This document shows positions 1 through 7,671 of a stretch of 35,790 nt of DNA, piece after piece. The translations under genes and the position numbers were made by a program. The notes beneath the pieces were generated by a model. It made no database searches. It was given only the letters and a program-made list of their open reading frames with translations, and was not told the DNA's origin. Each line of letters starts with the position of its first letter. Positions within the stretch are counted from its first letter, which is position 1. This DNA is from JBBRYK01 sp038237665 (GTDB lineage Bacteria; Actinomycetota; Thermoleophilia; Gaiellales; Gaiellaceae): positions 1 through 35,790 of the forward strand of contig JBBRYK010000024.1 of assembly GCA_038237665.1 (NCBI GenBank). Reading direction: 5' to 3'.

Positions 1-1243
1 AGTGGTTCTGTTCGCAAGTTCTGTCACGCGGCGAGTGTGGTTGCGTGGCCGGGAGCGTTGAGCCGTTCGAGCAGCCGGTCAAGATCGTCGCGTGTGAACT
101 TCCACTCGAACGGCTGGGCGACCTGCTCGTAGTGTCGTCCGAAGCCGAGGAGCCGCTCTTCGACGGCGGCGAGGTCGGCGAAGTCGTTCGGCTGCAGCAC
201 CTTGCGCTGGACGATCGAGAAGTAGATCTCGGTCTGGTTGAGCCAGCTGGCGTGGACTGGCAGGTGGACGAGGACGAGATTCTTGTAGTCGCCCTCGAGG
301 CGGTCAATCGAGCTTTGGCCGCGATGCGAGGAGCCATTGTCGACGACCCAGAAGACGCGCCGGGCGGAGGCGTAGGGCTCTTGCGTCATCACCTGCGCGA
401 CCAGCCGGTCGAAGGGTTCGATGCCGCCTTTTGGCTCGCAGCGGTCGAACAGCTTCGCCTGGCGGACGTCCCAGGCGGCGAGGTAGCAGAGCGCGCCCAT
501 CCGCTCGTACTCGTGCTCGACCAGCTGGCCGTCGCCGCCCGCGATCGGCGCGGCCGACGGATGCAGGCGGGCCCGCGCCTGGATCGAAGGCTTCTCGTCG
601 GCGCAGAGCACGAACTCGCCCGGGTGCAAGAGCTTCCCCTCGAAGCGGCCCGCGTAGAGGTCGAGCACCCGCGCTGCCTTCGCGCGGAAGTCGGGGTCGC
701 GCGGGAAGATCCAGGAGCGGTAGTTCCAGGGGCGGATCGCGTCCTCGGCCAGCCAGCGCCAGACGGTCGCCCCCGACACCCGCTCGACGATCCCGCGCGC
801 GACCGCCTCGCGCGCGATCTCGGCGCTACTGAAACGGGAGAGCGGAACGCCCCGCTCGCGCGGAAGCTCGCACGCGATCGCCTTCACCTCGGCCACCGCC
901 TCGGGGGGAAAAGCGCCGCGGCCGGCCCGCTCGGGGACGATCCTCCAGCCCCTGCAGGCGCTCCTCATGGAACCGCTTGCGCCAGCGGCTCACCGCCTCC
1001 CTCGTCGTGTCCAGCCGCCTGGCGATCTCGGCGTTCTCGAGACCCTCGGCAGCCAGCAGCACGATCTTCGCACGCAGCACCTCCCGATACGCCCGCGCCT
1101 GCTGGCGTGCCCGCCGCCGCAGCTCCCCAGCTTCGCTCTCGCTCAACTCGATCCGATATGGAGTCTTCGCCATACCGCCGTCTTCGACACCGACGGTGAG
1201 GACCCTTCAAGCGATCGTGACGAAACTTATGAGCACGACCACT
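1..1243 (-). mobile_element. IS630-family insertion sequence, complete element
   Basis: Both tips are visible. The left tip (1-28) and the reverse complement of the right tip (1216-1243) match at about 21 of 28 positions, both beginning AGTGGT and sharing AAGTT and GTCACG blocks. The right tip is followed by TA (1244-1245), the target dinucleotide duplicated by IS630/Tc1-mariner elements. The left TA would lie just outside the window, so the window begins exactly on the IS tip, as expected if an assembly contig broke at a repeated element. The only cargo is the transposase on the minus strand. The right tip abuts the 3' end of the envelope-protein gene at 1243-1947. Confidence 0.85.
24..1173 (-). 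CDS. IS630-family transposase, in two overlapping frames
   Basis: DDE-superfamily transposase that cuts and pastes the surrounding IS at TA sites. The first frame (ATG at 1173, readable to 826) encodes an N-terminal helix-turn-helix region (NAEIARRLDTTREAVSRWRK). The second frame (to the TGA at 24-26) encodes a second HTH-like segment and the catalytic core, with acidic residues in LCADEKPS, VVDNGSSHRG and LNQTEIYFS. The protein reads continuously only if the frame changes at the run G6A4 on the plus strand (903-912, T4C6 in the mRNA). Removing one C gives the smooth reading RRFSPEAVAEVKA. This could be programmed slippage, an inactivating indel or a sequencing error in the run. Total length of about 380 residues is normal for the family, so no domain is missing. 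Confidence 0.85.
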
Positions 1244-1947
1244 TAGGCGGTGGGAAGCAGGGACTCGGGAGCCGGCGCGCCGCGGAAGTTCCCGCCGAAG
1301 CGATCGCCTCGGAAGTGATTACCGAAGACGCCGTCGTCGTGCGGGCCGGGGAACTGCCCGTTGACGAGGTCGGTGATCTTGCTCTTGAGCTCGGTGAGCT
1401 CTTCGGTCGCCTGCTCCTTCGTCAGCTTGCCGCTCTTGACCGCCTCGTCGAGCCGTGTCTTCGCCGAGTCGACGAGGGCGGAGATCAGGCCGTCCACAGA
1501 CTTGTTCTTGTCCTTGGCGATCGCGGCCAGGGTCTTCCCGGATTCGAGCTGCGTGCGCAGCTCCGCGTCAGTCAGGCCAAGGTACGTTGCCGCCACGCCG
1601 AGGTCGGCGCCGAACCCATGGTGACCCTCGTGGAAGCCGCGGGCGCCGGGCGCCAAGACGAGCGGAACGTCACCCGACTCGATCTTGGCCTTGAGATCGT
1701 CTCCTTGCTGCTTGGTCAGATTGCCGGCCGCGACCGCGGCATCGACCCGCTTCTCGAGCGCACTCTTGAGCGCGGCGCTCAGCTTGCTCGGCTGGATCCC
1801 GAGCTGGCTCGCGGCGTCGTTGATCACCGCCTGGCTCTCCTCCTTCGGCGATCCGAGCTGCGTGGCGGCGAAGGCAGCGCCTCCGCCGACGACGGCAAGG
1901 CCCGCGACCGCGCCTGCAACGAGCTTGAGTTTCACGTTCCGGTCCAT
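1243..1947 (-). CDS. secreted or envelope-anchored repeat protein of unknown function
   Basis: A 234-residue protein. Residues 1-29 form a hydrophobic N-terminal segment (KLKLVAGAVAGLAVVGGGAAFA) that would act as a signal peptide or anchor. The ATG at 1947 is chosen because a strong Shine-Dalgarno AAAGGAG lies just upstream; an in-frame start at 1995 has none. The mature part holds two related helical units (about 37-96 and 118-197) with the pattern of an LGL/LGI segment, then RVDAAVAAGNLTKQQ or RLDEAVKSGKLTKEQ. The tail is rich in His, Gly, Phe and Arg. Similar proteins are common in actinobacteria but I know no function. Its TAA stop uses the TA target plus the first IS base, so the original C-terminus has probably been altered. 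The 11-bp repeats upstream suggest control by a response regulator. Confidence 0.7.
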   Translation of the reverse strand: MDRNVKLKLVAGAVAGLAVVGGGAAFAATQLGSPKEESQAVINDAASQLGIQPSKLSAALKSALEKRVDAAVAAGNLTKQQGDDLKAKIESGDVPLVLAPGARGFHEGHHGFGADLGVAATYLGLTDAELRTQLESGKTLAAIAKDKNKSVDGLISALVDSAKTRLDEAVKSGKLTKEQATEELTELKSKITDLVNGQFPGPHDDGVFGNHFRGDRFGGNFRGAPAPESLLPTA

Positions 1948-1990
1948 TTCTTGCTCCTTTCGCTGATGCGTACGGAGCGATCGAACCAGC

Positions 1991-2045
1991 GCCACCTAAG
2001 ACGATGCTAAGAAGCACCTAAGAAGCTGCGAAGAGGTTTCTAAGA
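1991..2045 (-). promoter_or_regulatory. five tandem 11-bp direct repeats, probable response-regulator site
   Basis: Five consecutive 11-bp units on the plus strand end in CTAAGA or a close variant: gccacctaaga, cgatgctaaga, agcacctaaga, agctgcgaaga, ggtttctaaga. On the minus strand each reads TCTTAG followed by five variable bases. They lie 44-98 bp upstream of the ATG at 1947 and overlap the stop codon of the hydrolase gene ending at 2040. Eleven-base direct repeats on one face of the helix are the classic site of OmpR/PhoB-family activators, which bind head-to-tail in place of a -35 box. A weak -10 candidate (TACGCA, 1967-1972) lies about 20 bp downstream. No cognate regulator is encoded nearby. 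Confidence 0.65.
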
Positions 2046-3005
2046 AGGTGTCCGGTAGAGGACGCGTTCATCGCTCTCGTCACGCGCCGCCTCGCCGCCC
2101 AGAACGAGATGCTCCAGGTGCGCGAGCGTCTCGGCGAGGGCGAACCGGCGGAGTGACGGCGAGCGTGCATCGGGGAAGAGGTCGAACGCCAAGTCGGACG
2201 CCGGACGGGCCCGGGCATCGAGCGCCGCCCGCGTCTGCACGAGGCGCACGCGATGGTGCTCGAGTAGCTCGCGCGCCCGGCCGGCCGGGTCGTGAATGGG
2301 TTCGCCGTGTCCGGGATAGGCAATCCGCGGGGCAAGCTCGATGATGCGCCGAAGGGTCGCGAGATAGTCGGCGAGCGGGTCCGGGTTGGAACCGGGAAAG
2401 AGTCCGATGTTCGGCGTGATCGTCCTGAGCAGGGTGTCGCCGGCAACCAGGACGCCGTCTCGCAGCAGGCAGATGTGACCGTCGGCGTGACCCGGAAGGT
2501 GATGCACCTCCCAGCCGTCGACCCGGTCACCGTCGTCGAGCCGCTCGGGGTCTTCGGCGAAACGGACGATGCCGAGCACGTCCCGGTGATGCGTCGAGAT
2601 CGCCGCGATCTCGTCCTCCCCCACGCCGTGAACGCGAAGGTCTTCCGCGACCCGCGACTCGGAGGCGTTGCCTTCCCCCCAGGTGCGAACGCAGTACTCG
2701 TAGTCGATCCGTCCCTGGTGGACGGGAGCAGCGGTGAGCTCGGCGGCATCGCGTGATCCACCCACGTGATCCGGGTGGAAATGCGTCACGACGACGTGCT
2801 CCACCGGCCCGTCGAGTGCGGCCAGAACCGGCGTCCAGCGCGCCTCGGCGTCCGGAAGCCCGAGGCCCGTGTCGACCAGGAGCCAACCGCCGTCCGAGGA
2901 CCGGAGCACGTAGCAGTGGACGTGGTCGATGCCGAGCGCGAGGGGCTGAGTCAGGCGCAGAACGCCATCGTTGACTTGGAGTGAGCGGAAGCCGCGGAAT
3001 ATCAT
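2040..3005 (-). CDS. metallo-beta-lactamase-fold hydrolase
   Basis: A 321-residue protein with the full zinc-ligand set of the MBL fold: THFHPDHVGG (His75, His77, Asp79, His80), a later His in HLPGHADGH, the bridging Asp in VAGDTLL and a final His in AYPGHGEP. The glyoxalase II/LACTB2-like spacing and the helical C-terminus suggest hydrolysis of a thioester or ester, perhaps an acyl-CoA or glutathione-type thioester, but the substrate cannot be read from the sequence. The ATG at 3005 begins MIFRGF, in register with the fold; a longer reading to 3737 is the antisense of livG and is rejected. It diverges from livG with only six bases between the start codons. Confidence 0.85.
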   Translation of the reverse strand: MIFRGFRSLQVNDGVLRLTQPLALGIDHVHCYVLRSSDGGWLLVDTGLGLPDAEARWTPVLAALDGPVEHVVVTHFHPDHVGGSRDAAELTAAPVHQGRIDYEYCVRTWGEGNASESRVAEDLRVHGVGEDEIAAISTHHRDVLGIVRFAEDPERLDDGDRVDGWEVHHLPGHADGHICLLRDGVLVAGDTLLRTITPNIGLFPGSNPDPLADYLATLRRIIELAPRIAYPGHGEPIHDPAGRARELLEHHRVRLVQTRAALDARARPASDLAFDLFPDARSPSLRRFALAETLAHLEHLVLGGEAARDESDERVLYRTPS

Positions 3006-3011
3006 CGGCCC

Positions 3012-3749
3012 TTGGCTCTGCTTTCCGTCGAGAACGTCGAGCGCAGTTTCGGCGGCATCCTCGCGCTCGACGAGGTCTCGTTCGAGGTTCCCGGGGGCGA
3101 GATCGTCGGCTTGATCGGCCCGAACGGAGCGGGCAAGACGACGGCCTTCAACGTCATCACACGACTGTACAAGCCGGATGCCGGCCGAATCGTCTTCGCA
3201 GGCGAGGATCTGCTGCGCGTCCCTCCGTACAAGGTCGTGCGCGCCGGGATCGCCCGCACCTTCCAGAACGTCGAGCTCTTCTCGCACATGACGGTGCTCC
3301 AGAACGTCCTCGTCGGCGGTCACACGCGCTTCGAGTGGTTCCGGGAGGCCGCAGGCCGCGAGCGGGCGCTCGAGGTGCTCGAGTACGTCGGGCTGACCGG
3401 GGTTGCCGGCAAGCCGGCGCGCGGGCTCCCGTTCGGGACGCTGAAGCGGATCGAGCTGGCGCGCGCGCTCGTCTCCGGGCCAAAGCTGCTCCTGCTCGAC
3501 GAGCCCGCCGGCGGGCTCAACCACGAAGAGGTCCACGCCCTCGGCGACTTCATCCAGAAGCTGCGTGACGACTTCCGGCTGACGATCCTGCTCGTCGAGC
3601 ACCACATGAACCTGGTCATGCGCATCTCGCAGACCGTGCACGTACTCGACTTCGGCCGGTTGATCGCCAGCGGCCCGCCAGAGGCCGTGCGGAAGGACCC
3701 CGCCGTGATCGAGGCCTACCTGGGCCCGGAGACGCATGGCGCTCCTTGA
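3012..3749 (+). CDS. livG: branched-chain amino acid-type ABC transporter ATPase LivG
   Basis: A 245-residue cytoplasmic ATPase of the LivG type that powers the LivHM permease. It shows Walker A GPNGAGKTT (about 36-44), the LivG-type signature region LPFGTLKRIELARAL, Walker B LLLLDEPAGGLN and the switch histidine in LLVEHHMN. The TTG at 3012 is the only plausible start giving the usual N-terminus (ALLSVENVERSFGG), because an in-frame stop at 2982 closes the frame upstream. It is the first gene of a five-gene operon and overlaps livF by 14 bases. With six bases separating it from the divergent hydrolase start, its promoter must lie inside that gene. Confidence 0.93.
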   Translation: MALLSVENVERSFGGILALDEVSFEVPGGEIVGLIGPNGAGKTTAFNVITRLYKPDAGRIVFAGEDLLRVPPYKVVRAGIARTFQNVELFSHMTVLQNVLVGGHTRFEWFREAAGRERALEVLEYVGLTGVAGKPARGLPFGTLKRIELARALVSGPKLLLLDEPAGGLNHEEVHALGDFIQKLRDDFRLTILLVEHHMNLVMRISQTVHVLDFGRLIASGPPEAVRKDPAVIEAYLGPETHGAP

Positions 3750-4443
3750 GCTCGAGAACGTCGAGGCCCGCTACGGGCCGATCAAGGCCCTTCACGGCGT
3801 CGGACTCTCGGTGAACGAGGGGCAGATGGTCTCCATCCTCGGTGCCAACGGAGCGGGCAAGACGACGACGCTCCGAGCTATCTCGGGCATCGTTCGCAGA
3901 AGCGGCAAGGTGCTCTTCGCCGGGAAGCCTGTTCCGCGGGCCGCCGAGGCGATTGCCCGCCTTGGCATCGCGCACGTGCCGGAGGGCCGCGAGGTCTACG
4001 GCGAGCTGACCGTGTGGGAGAACATCCTCGTCGGCGCTTCCTGCCGGCGCGACCGCCGTGAGGCACGCCGCGACTGCGAGCAGGTCCTGGAGCACTTTCC
4101 CCGGATCGCCGACCGGCGCCGCCAGCAGGCGGGCACGCTCTCCGGCGGTGAGCAGCAGATGCTGGCGCTGGCGCGCGCGCTCGTCTCCAAGCCGCGCCTG
4201 CTCCTCCTCGACGAGCCCTCGCTCGGGCTGGCCCCGACCGTCGTCAGCGCGTTCTACGAGGTCGTCACGCAGCTGAACGCCGACACGGGGCTCACCGTGC
4301 TGATCGTCGAGCAGAACGCGAGCCTTGCCCTGGACGTCACCTCCCATGCCTACGTCCTCGAGGTCGGGCGGGTCGCGCTCGAGGGGCCGAGCTCCGAGCT
4401 CAAGGAACACGAGCGCGTCCGGGCGAGCTACCTCGGCTACTGA
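3736..4443 (+). CDS. livF: branched-chain amino acid-type ABC transporter ATPase LivF
   Basis: A 235-residue second ATPase of the Liv-type importer, pairing with LivG under the LivHM channel. Walker A is GANGAGKTTT, the signature is LSGGEQQMLALARAL, Walker B is LLLLDEPSLGLAP and the switch histidine position carries Gln (VEQNASLAL), as is normal in LivF. The ATG at 3736 overlaps the end of livG by 14 bases. The stop at 4441-4443 overlaps the livH ATG by one base, indicating translational coupling. The length is typical for LivF. Confidence 0.93.
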   Translation: MALLELENVEARYGPIKALHGVGLSVNEGQMVSILGANGAGKTTTLRAISGIVRRSGKVLFAGKPVPRAAEAIARLGIAHVPEGREVYGELTVWENILVGASCRRDRREARRDCEQVLEHFPRIADRRRQQAGTLSGGEQQMLALARALVSKPRLLLLDEPSLGLAPTVVSAFYEVVTQLNADTGLTVLIVEQNASLALDVTSHAYVLEVGRVALEGPSSELKEHERVRASYLGY

Positions 4444-5360
4444 TGCTGGCCTTCACCTGGACCCAGTTCTGGCAGCAGGTGGTCTCGGGCCTCTCGGACG
4501 GGAGCATCTACGCGACGCTCGCACTCGCGCTGGTCCTGATCCACCGCGCAACGGGTGTCGTCAACTTCGCCCAGGGCAACATGGGCATGTTCTCGACGTT
4601 CATCGCCTGGTGGCTGATCTATCAGGAGACCGGACCGGGGCTGACCTTCTGGCTCGGTTTCGCGCTCGTCACGCTGATGTCTTTCGTCGGCGGAGCAGTC
4701 ATCTACGGAGTCGTCATCAGGCCGCTCCAGCGCGGCGGCGAGCTGGCAATCGTGATCGGCACGATCGCCCTGCTCATCCTGTTTCAGGGGCTCGCGGGCT
4801 GGATCTGGAACCCCGAGCCGAAGGCGTTCAAGAGCCCGTTCCCAAACTCGCAGCTGCATATCGGCGACGTCGTCATCAGCTGGCTTTGGGTCGGGACGAT
4901 TCTCGTCTCGCTCGGCTGCGTCGCGGTCGTCTTCCTCTTCTTCCGGCTGACGCGAACCGGCTTGATGATGCGCGCCGCCGCCCTTCGGGCGAACACGAGC
5001 CGGCTGATGGGGATCCGGGTGACGCTGATGCTGGCGCTCGGCTGGGGCCTGGCCGCGGCCCTCTCGGCCGTGGCCGGAATGATGGCCGCGCCGAGCCTTG
5101 GCACGCTCGACCCGTTCTTCATGCTGAGCGTACTCGTCTACGCGTTTGCGGCAGCCGTCCTGGGCGGGATCGACAGCCCCATCGGAGCCGTCGTCGGGGC
5201 CTACATCCTCGGCGTCGGGATCAGCCTGCTCTCGACCTACGTCAACTACATCACGGTGGATTCGCAGCTCAACCTTCCTGTCGCGCTGGCGATCCTCCTG
5301 GTCATCCTCCTGTTCCGGCCGTCAGGTCTCTTCGGGCGCGCCGTGGTCAGGCGGGTGTGA
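4443..5360 (+). CDS. livH: branched-chain amino acid-type ABC transporter permease LivH
   Basis: A 305-residue integral membrane protein with about eight hydrophobic segments. It carries family hallmarks such as SDGSIYATLALALVLIHRAT near the N-terminus, NFAQGNMGMF, the cytoplasmic loop with RAAALRANTSRLMGI that contacts the ATPases, and a C-terminal FRPSGLFGR. It forms the heteromeric channel with LivM. The ATG overlaps the livF stop (TGATG) and its own TGA overlaps the livM ATG in the same manner, so livF-livH-livM are tightly coupled. Confidence 0.92.
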   Translation: MLAFTWTQFWQQVVSGLSDGSIYATLALALVLIHRATGVVNFAQGNMGMFSTFIAWWLIYQETGPGLTFWLGFALVTLMSFVGGAVIYGVVIRPLQRGGELAIVIGTIALLILFQGLAGWIWNPEPKAFKSPFPNSQLHIGDVVISWLWVGTILVSLGCVAVVFLFFRLTRTGLMMRAAALRANTSRLMGIRVTLMLALGWGLAAALSAVAGMMAAPSLGTLDPFFMLSVLVYAFAAAVLGGIDSPIGAVVGAYILGVGISLLSTYVNYITVDSQLNLPVALAILLVILLFRPSGLFGRAVVRRV

Positions 5361-6364
5361 TGAGGCGGCTGATCCCGACTGTAGGGCTCCGTGCGATCCC
5401 CGTCGGGGCAGCGGTGGCGTTCCTCGCCACCTACCCGCTCTACCACTCGAACGTCGAGACGCTGAAGTTCACGTTGGTCGGCATCTACCTGATCGCGATC
5501 CTCGGCCTCAACATCCTGACGGGGTACAGCGGCCAGATCTCCCTCGGACACGGCGCCTTCATCGGCATCGGTGCCTACACGACGGCGATCCTGGTCGACA
5601 AGACCAGCCTCTCGGACGTGGCGACCATCCCCCTGGCCGGTCTCGTCGCGGGTGCGATCGGCTTCCTCTTCGGCTTTCCGGCACTGAGGCTCCACGGGGT
5701 TTACCTCGCGCTCGCGACGTTCGGCGCCGCCGTGGCCTTCATCCAGCTTGTCCAGTCCGTCCACTACCAGTCGTTCACCGGGGGTGCAACCGGCCTTTTC
5801 TACGGACTGCCCAAGAACCCGTACTACCTGACCTGGGGCATCGCGGCCGCGCTCTACGCCGCAGCCTGGCTTCTCGTCCACAGCAAGCTCGGCCGCGCGC
5901 TCACGGCGGTCCGGGATGCGCCGATCGCCGCGGTTTCGTCGGGGGTCAATCTGGCACTCGCAAAGACCCTGGCTTTCGGAATCGCGTCTGCGTATGCGGG
6001 CGTCGCCGGCTCGCTCCTCGCGATCCGGCTCGGGTCGGTGAACCCGTACAGCTTCCCCGTCGCGCTTTCGATCCTCCTGCTCACAGGGGCGGCGCTCGGC
6101 GGGCTCGGCACACTCAACGGCGTCGTCTTCGGTGCGCTCTTCATCCAGTTCGCGCCGGACTTCGCGATCGACCACGTTTCGAAGACCGCACCCGAAGTGG
6201 CCTACGGATTGATCCTCCTCGCCGTGCTCTTCCTGATGCCCGGCGGAGCAGGTGAGCTGCTGCACCGGTTGGGCGGCCTCTTGAAGAAAGCGGCAAAACC
6301 GCTGTACAGTCGAACTGCTGATAGGGCGGAAGCGGTGGTTACCTCAACAAGGAGCGACACATGA
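5360..6364 (+). CDS. livM: branched-chain amino acid-type ABC transporter permease LivM
   Basis: A 334-residue permease with many hydrophobic helices and the LivM motif GLNILTGYSGQISLGHGAF (about residues 49-67). The loop SKLGRALTAVRDAPIAAVSSG matches the ATPase-coupling helix of LivM proteins. The ATG at 5360 overlaps the livH TGA; upstream sequence in the same frame is antisense or out-of-frame livH/livF and is rejected. The C-terminus carries a polar tail of about 50 residues (KKAAKPLYSRTADRAEAV...) beyond the last membrane segment. Its last codons contain the Shine-Dalgarno of the next gene, and the stop overlaps that gene's ATG by four bases. Confidence 0.92.
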   Translation: MRRLIPTVGLRAIPVGAAVAFLATYPLYHSNVETLKFTLVGIYLIAILGLNILTGYSGQISLGHGAFIGIGAYTTAILVDKTSLSDVATIPLAGLVAGAIGFLFGFPALRLHGVYLALATFGAAVAFIQLVQSVHYQSFTGGATGLFYGLPKNPYYLTWGIAAALYAAAWLLVHSKLGRALTAVRDAPIAAVSSGVNLALAKTLAFGIASAYAGVAGSLLAIRLGSVNPYSFPVALSILLLTGAALGGLGTLNGVVFGALFIQFAPDFAIDHVSKTAPEVAYGLILLAVLFLMPGGAGELLHRLGGLLKKAAKPLYSRTADRAEAVVTSTRSDT

Positions 6365-7614
6365 AGAAAGGTTTGCTCGCGCTGATCGCGGTCGGCGCGG
6401 CGCTCGTCCTCGGACTTCCGGCGGCGTTCGGCGGATCGTCGGCGGACCCCGGAGTGACCGCAAGGTCGATCACGCTGGGCGGGACGTTCCCGCTCACGGG
6501 TGCTGCGGCGAGCTACGCACCGATCCCCCGGGGGATGGCCGCGTACTTCAGTTACCGGAATGCGACCAAGGTCAACGGCAAGAGGGGCGCCAACGGCCGG
6601 CAGATCATCTGGAAGTTCTACGACGATGTCTACAACCCGACGAACACCGTCACGCAGACGCAGCGGCTCGTCGAGCAGGACCACGTGTTCGCCCTGGTCG
6701 GCGGACTGGGCACCGAGCCACAGGAAGCCGTTGTCGACTACGCGAACTCGAAGAAGGTTCCGCAGATCTATGTGTCCACCGGCGCGACGGAATGGGGCTC
6801 CAAGCACAAGGAGCACCCGTGGACGATCGGCTGGCAGCCTGACTATCAGGCGGAAGCAGCGATCTACGGCCGCTACATCAGAGACCACATCCCGGCCGCG
6901 AAGCTTGCCGTCCTCTACCAGAACGACTCGTACGGCCAGGACTACAACGCGGGCCTGGTCGGGGCGCTCGGGAAGGCGGCGGACGAGAAGATCGTCTCCA
7001 CCCGCACCTTCAACGTGACGGACCCGTCGGTGACGACACAGCTCGTCGCGCTCCGGGCATCGGGAGCCGACACGCTGGTCATCTTCGCGACGCCGTCGAA
7101 GACGATCCAGACGTACGCCACGATCGCGCGGCTCGGCTGGAAGCCGGCACACATCATCCTCAACTCGGTCTCGGCGACGCAGACCTTCATGGGGATCGCC
7201 GTCAACCTCGCGGGTGCAGCGACGGTCAACGGATCGATCAGCGTCTACTACACCAAGGATCCGGCGAACCCATCCTGGGACAACGACGCGGGCATGAAGC
7301 TGTACAAGTCGATCATGGCCAGGTTCCTCCCGGACGCGGACGCCAAGAACGGCCTGTACCTGTACGGAATGGCGAAGGCATATTCGACCATCAAGGCGAT
7401 CGAGGGGGCAGGCAAGAACCTCACGCGTGCGAGCCTGATGAAGTCGGTCGATCACATGACTGACACGACCAACCCCTTCCTCCTGCCGAAGGTCGTGGTC
7501 AAGACGAACGCGCCCAAGGACAATTTCCCGATCTCACAGCAGGCCCTGATCCAGTTCAAGGATGGCCAGTGGAATCCGATCAGCGGTCTGATCGACACGC
7601 GCCCGAAGGGCTAG
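6361..7614 (+). CDS. ABC transporter substrate-binding protein, Peripla_BP_6 (LivK-like)
   Basis: A 417-residue extracytoplasmic binding protein for the Liv-type transporter encoded upstream. Residues 1-25 form a signal peptide (MKKGLLALIAVGAALVLGL...). There is no lipobox cysteine, so membrane attachment is not by the usual lipoprotein route. The mature part begins with the family hallmark ITLGGTFPLTGAAASY and contains LVEQDHVFALVGGLG and KLAVLYQNDSYGQDY, both typical of type I periplasmic binding folds. AAGGAG upstream supports the ATG at 6361. The substrate is unknown: proteins of this group bind branched-chain amino acids, amides, urea or small carboxylates, and the neighbouring acyl-CoA genes favour a carboxylate. 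It is the last gene of the operon. Confidence 0.9.
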   Translation: MKKGLLALIAVGAALVLGLPAAFGGSSADPGVTARSITLGGTFPLTGAAASYAPIPRGMAAYFSYRNATKVNGKRGANGRQIIWKFYDDVYNPTNTVTQTQRLVEQDHVFALVGGLGTEPQEAVVDYANSKKVPQIYVSTGATEWGSKHKEHPWTIGWQPDYQAEAAIYGRYIRDHIPAAKLAVLYQNDSYGQDYNAGLVGALGKAADEKIVSTRTFNVTDPSVTTQLVALRASGADTLVIFATPSKTIQTYATIARLGWKPAHIILNSVSATQTFMGIAVNLAGAATVNGSISVYYTKDPANPSWDNDAGMKLYKSIMARFLPDADAKNGLYLYGMAKAYSTIKAIEGAGKNLTRASLMKSVDHMTDTTNPFLLPKVVVKTNAPKDNFPISQQALIQFKDGQWNPISGLIDTRPKG

Positions 7615-7635
7615 CGCTGTTGTAGCGGCAAGTGC

Positions 7636-7659
7636 GCGGGGCCGGTTCGCCGGCCCCGC
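7636..7659 (+). terminator. hairpin with UUCG loop after the liv operon
   Basis: A perfect 10-bp stem (GCGGGGCCGG with CCGGCCCCGC) encloses the very stable tetraloop TTCG. It starts 22 bases after the binding-protein stop and is followed by CGCGTTTCTGG, so there is only a short T run. It most likely ends the liv transcript. As it finishes 12 bases before the next ATG, it could instead control read-through into the acyl-CoA dehydrogenase operon. Confidence 0.6.
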
Positions 7660-7671
7660 CGCGTTTCTGGG

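Noticed and set aside
45..1199. 384-residue open frame antisense to the transposase
   Set aside because: Long open frames on the opposite strand are expected in high-GC DNA; the minus strand has the recognisable DDE motifs.
1991..2045. CRISPR-like repeat array
   Set aside because: The 11-bp units are contiguous without spacers and are far too short for CRISPR repeats.
3005..3737. N-terminal extension of the MBL hydrolase up to 3737
   Set aside because: The extra residues are the antisense of livG and have no family similarity; the fold starts at MIFRGF.
4325..5359. Long N-terminal extension of livM
   Set aside because: It runs through livF and livH out of frame; the ATG at 5360 gives the normal LivM length and couples to livH.
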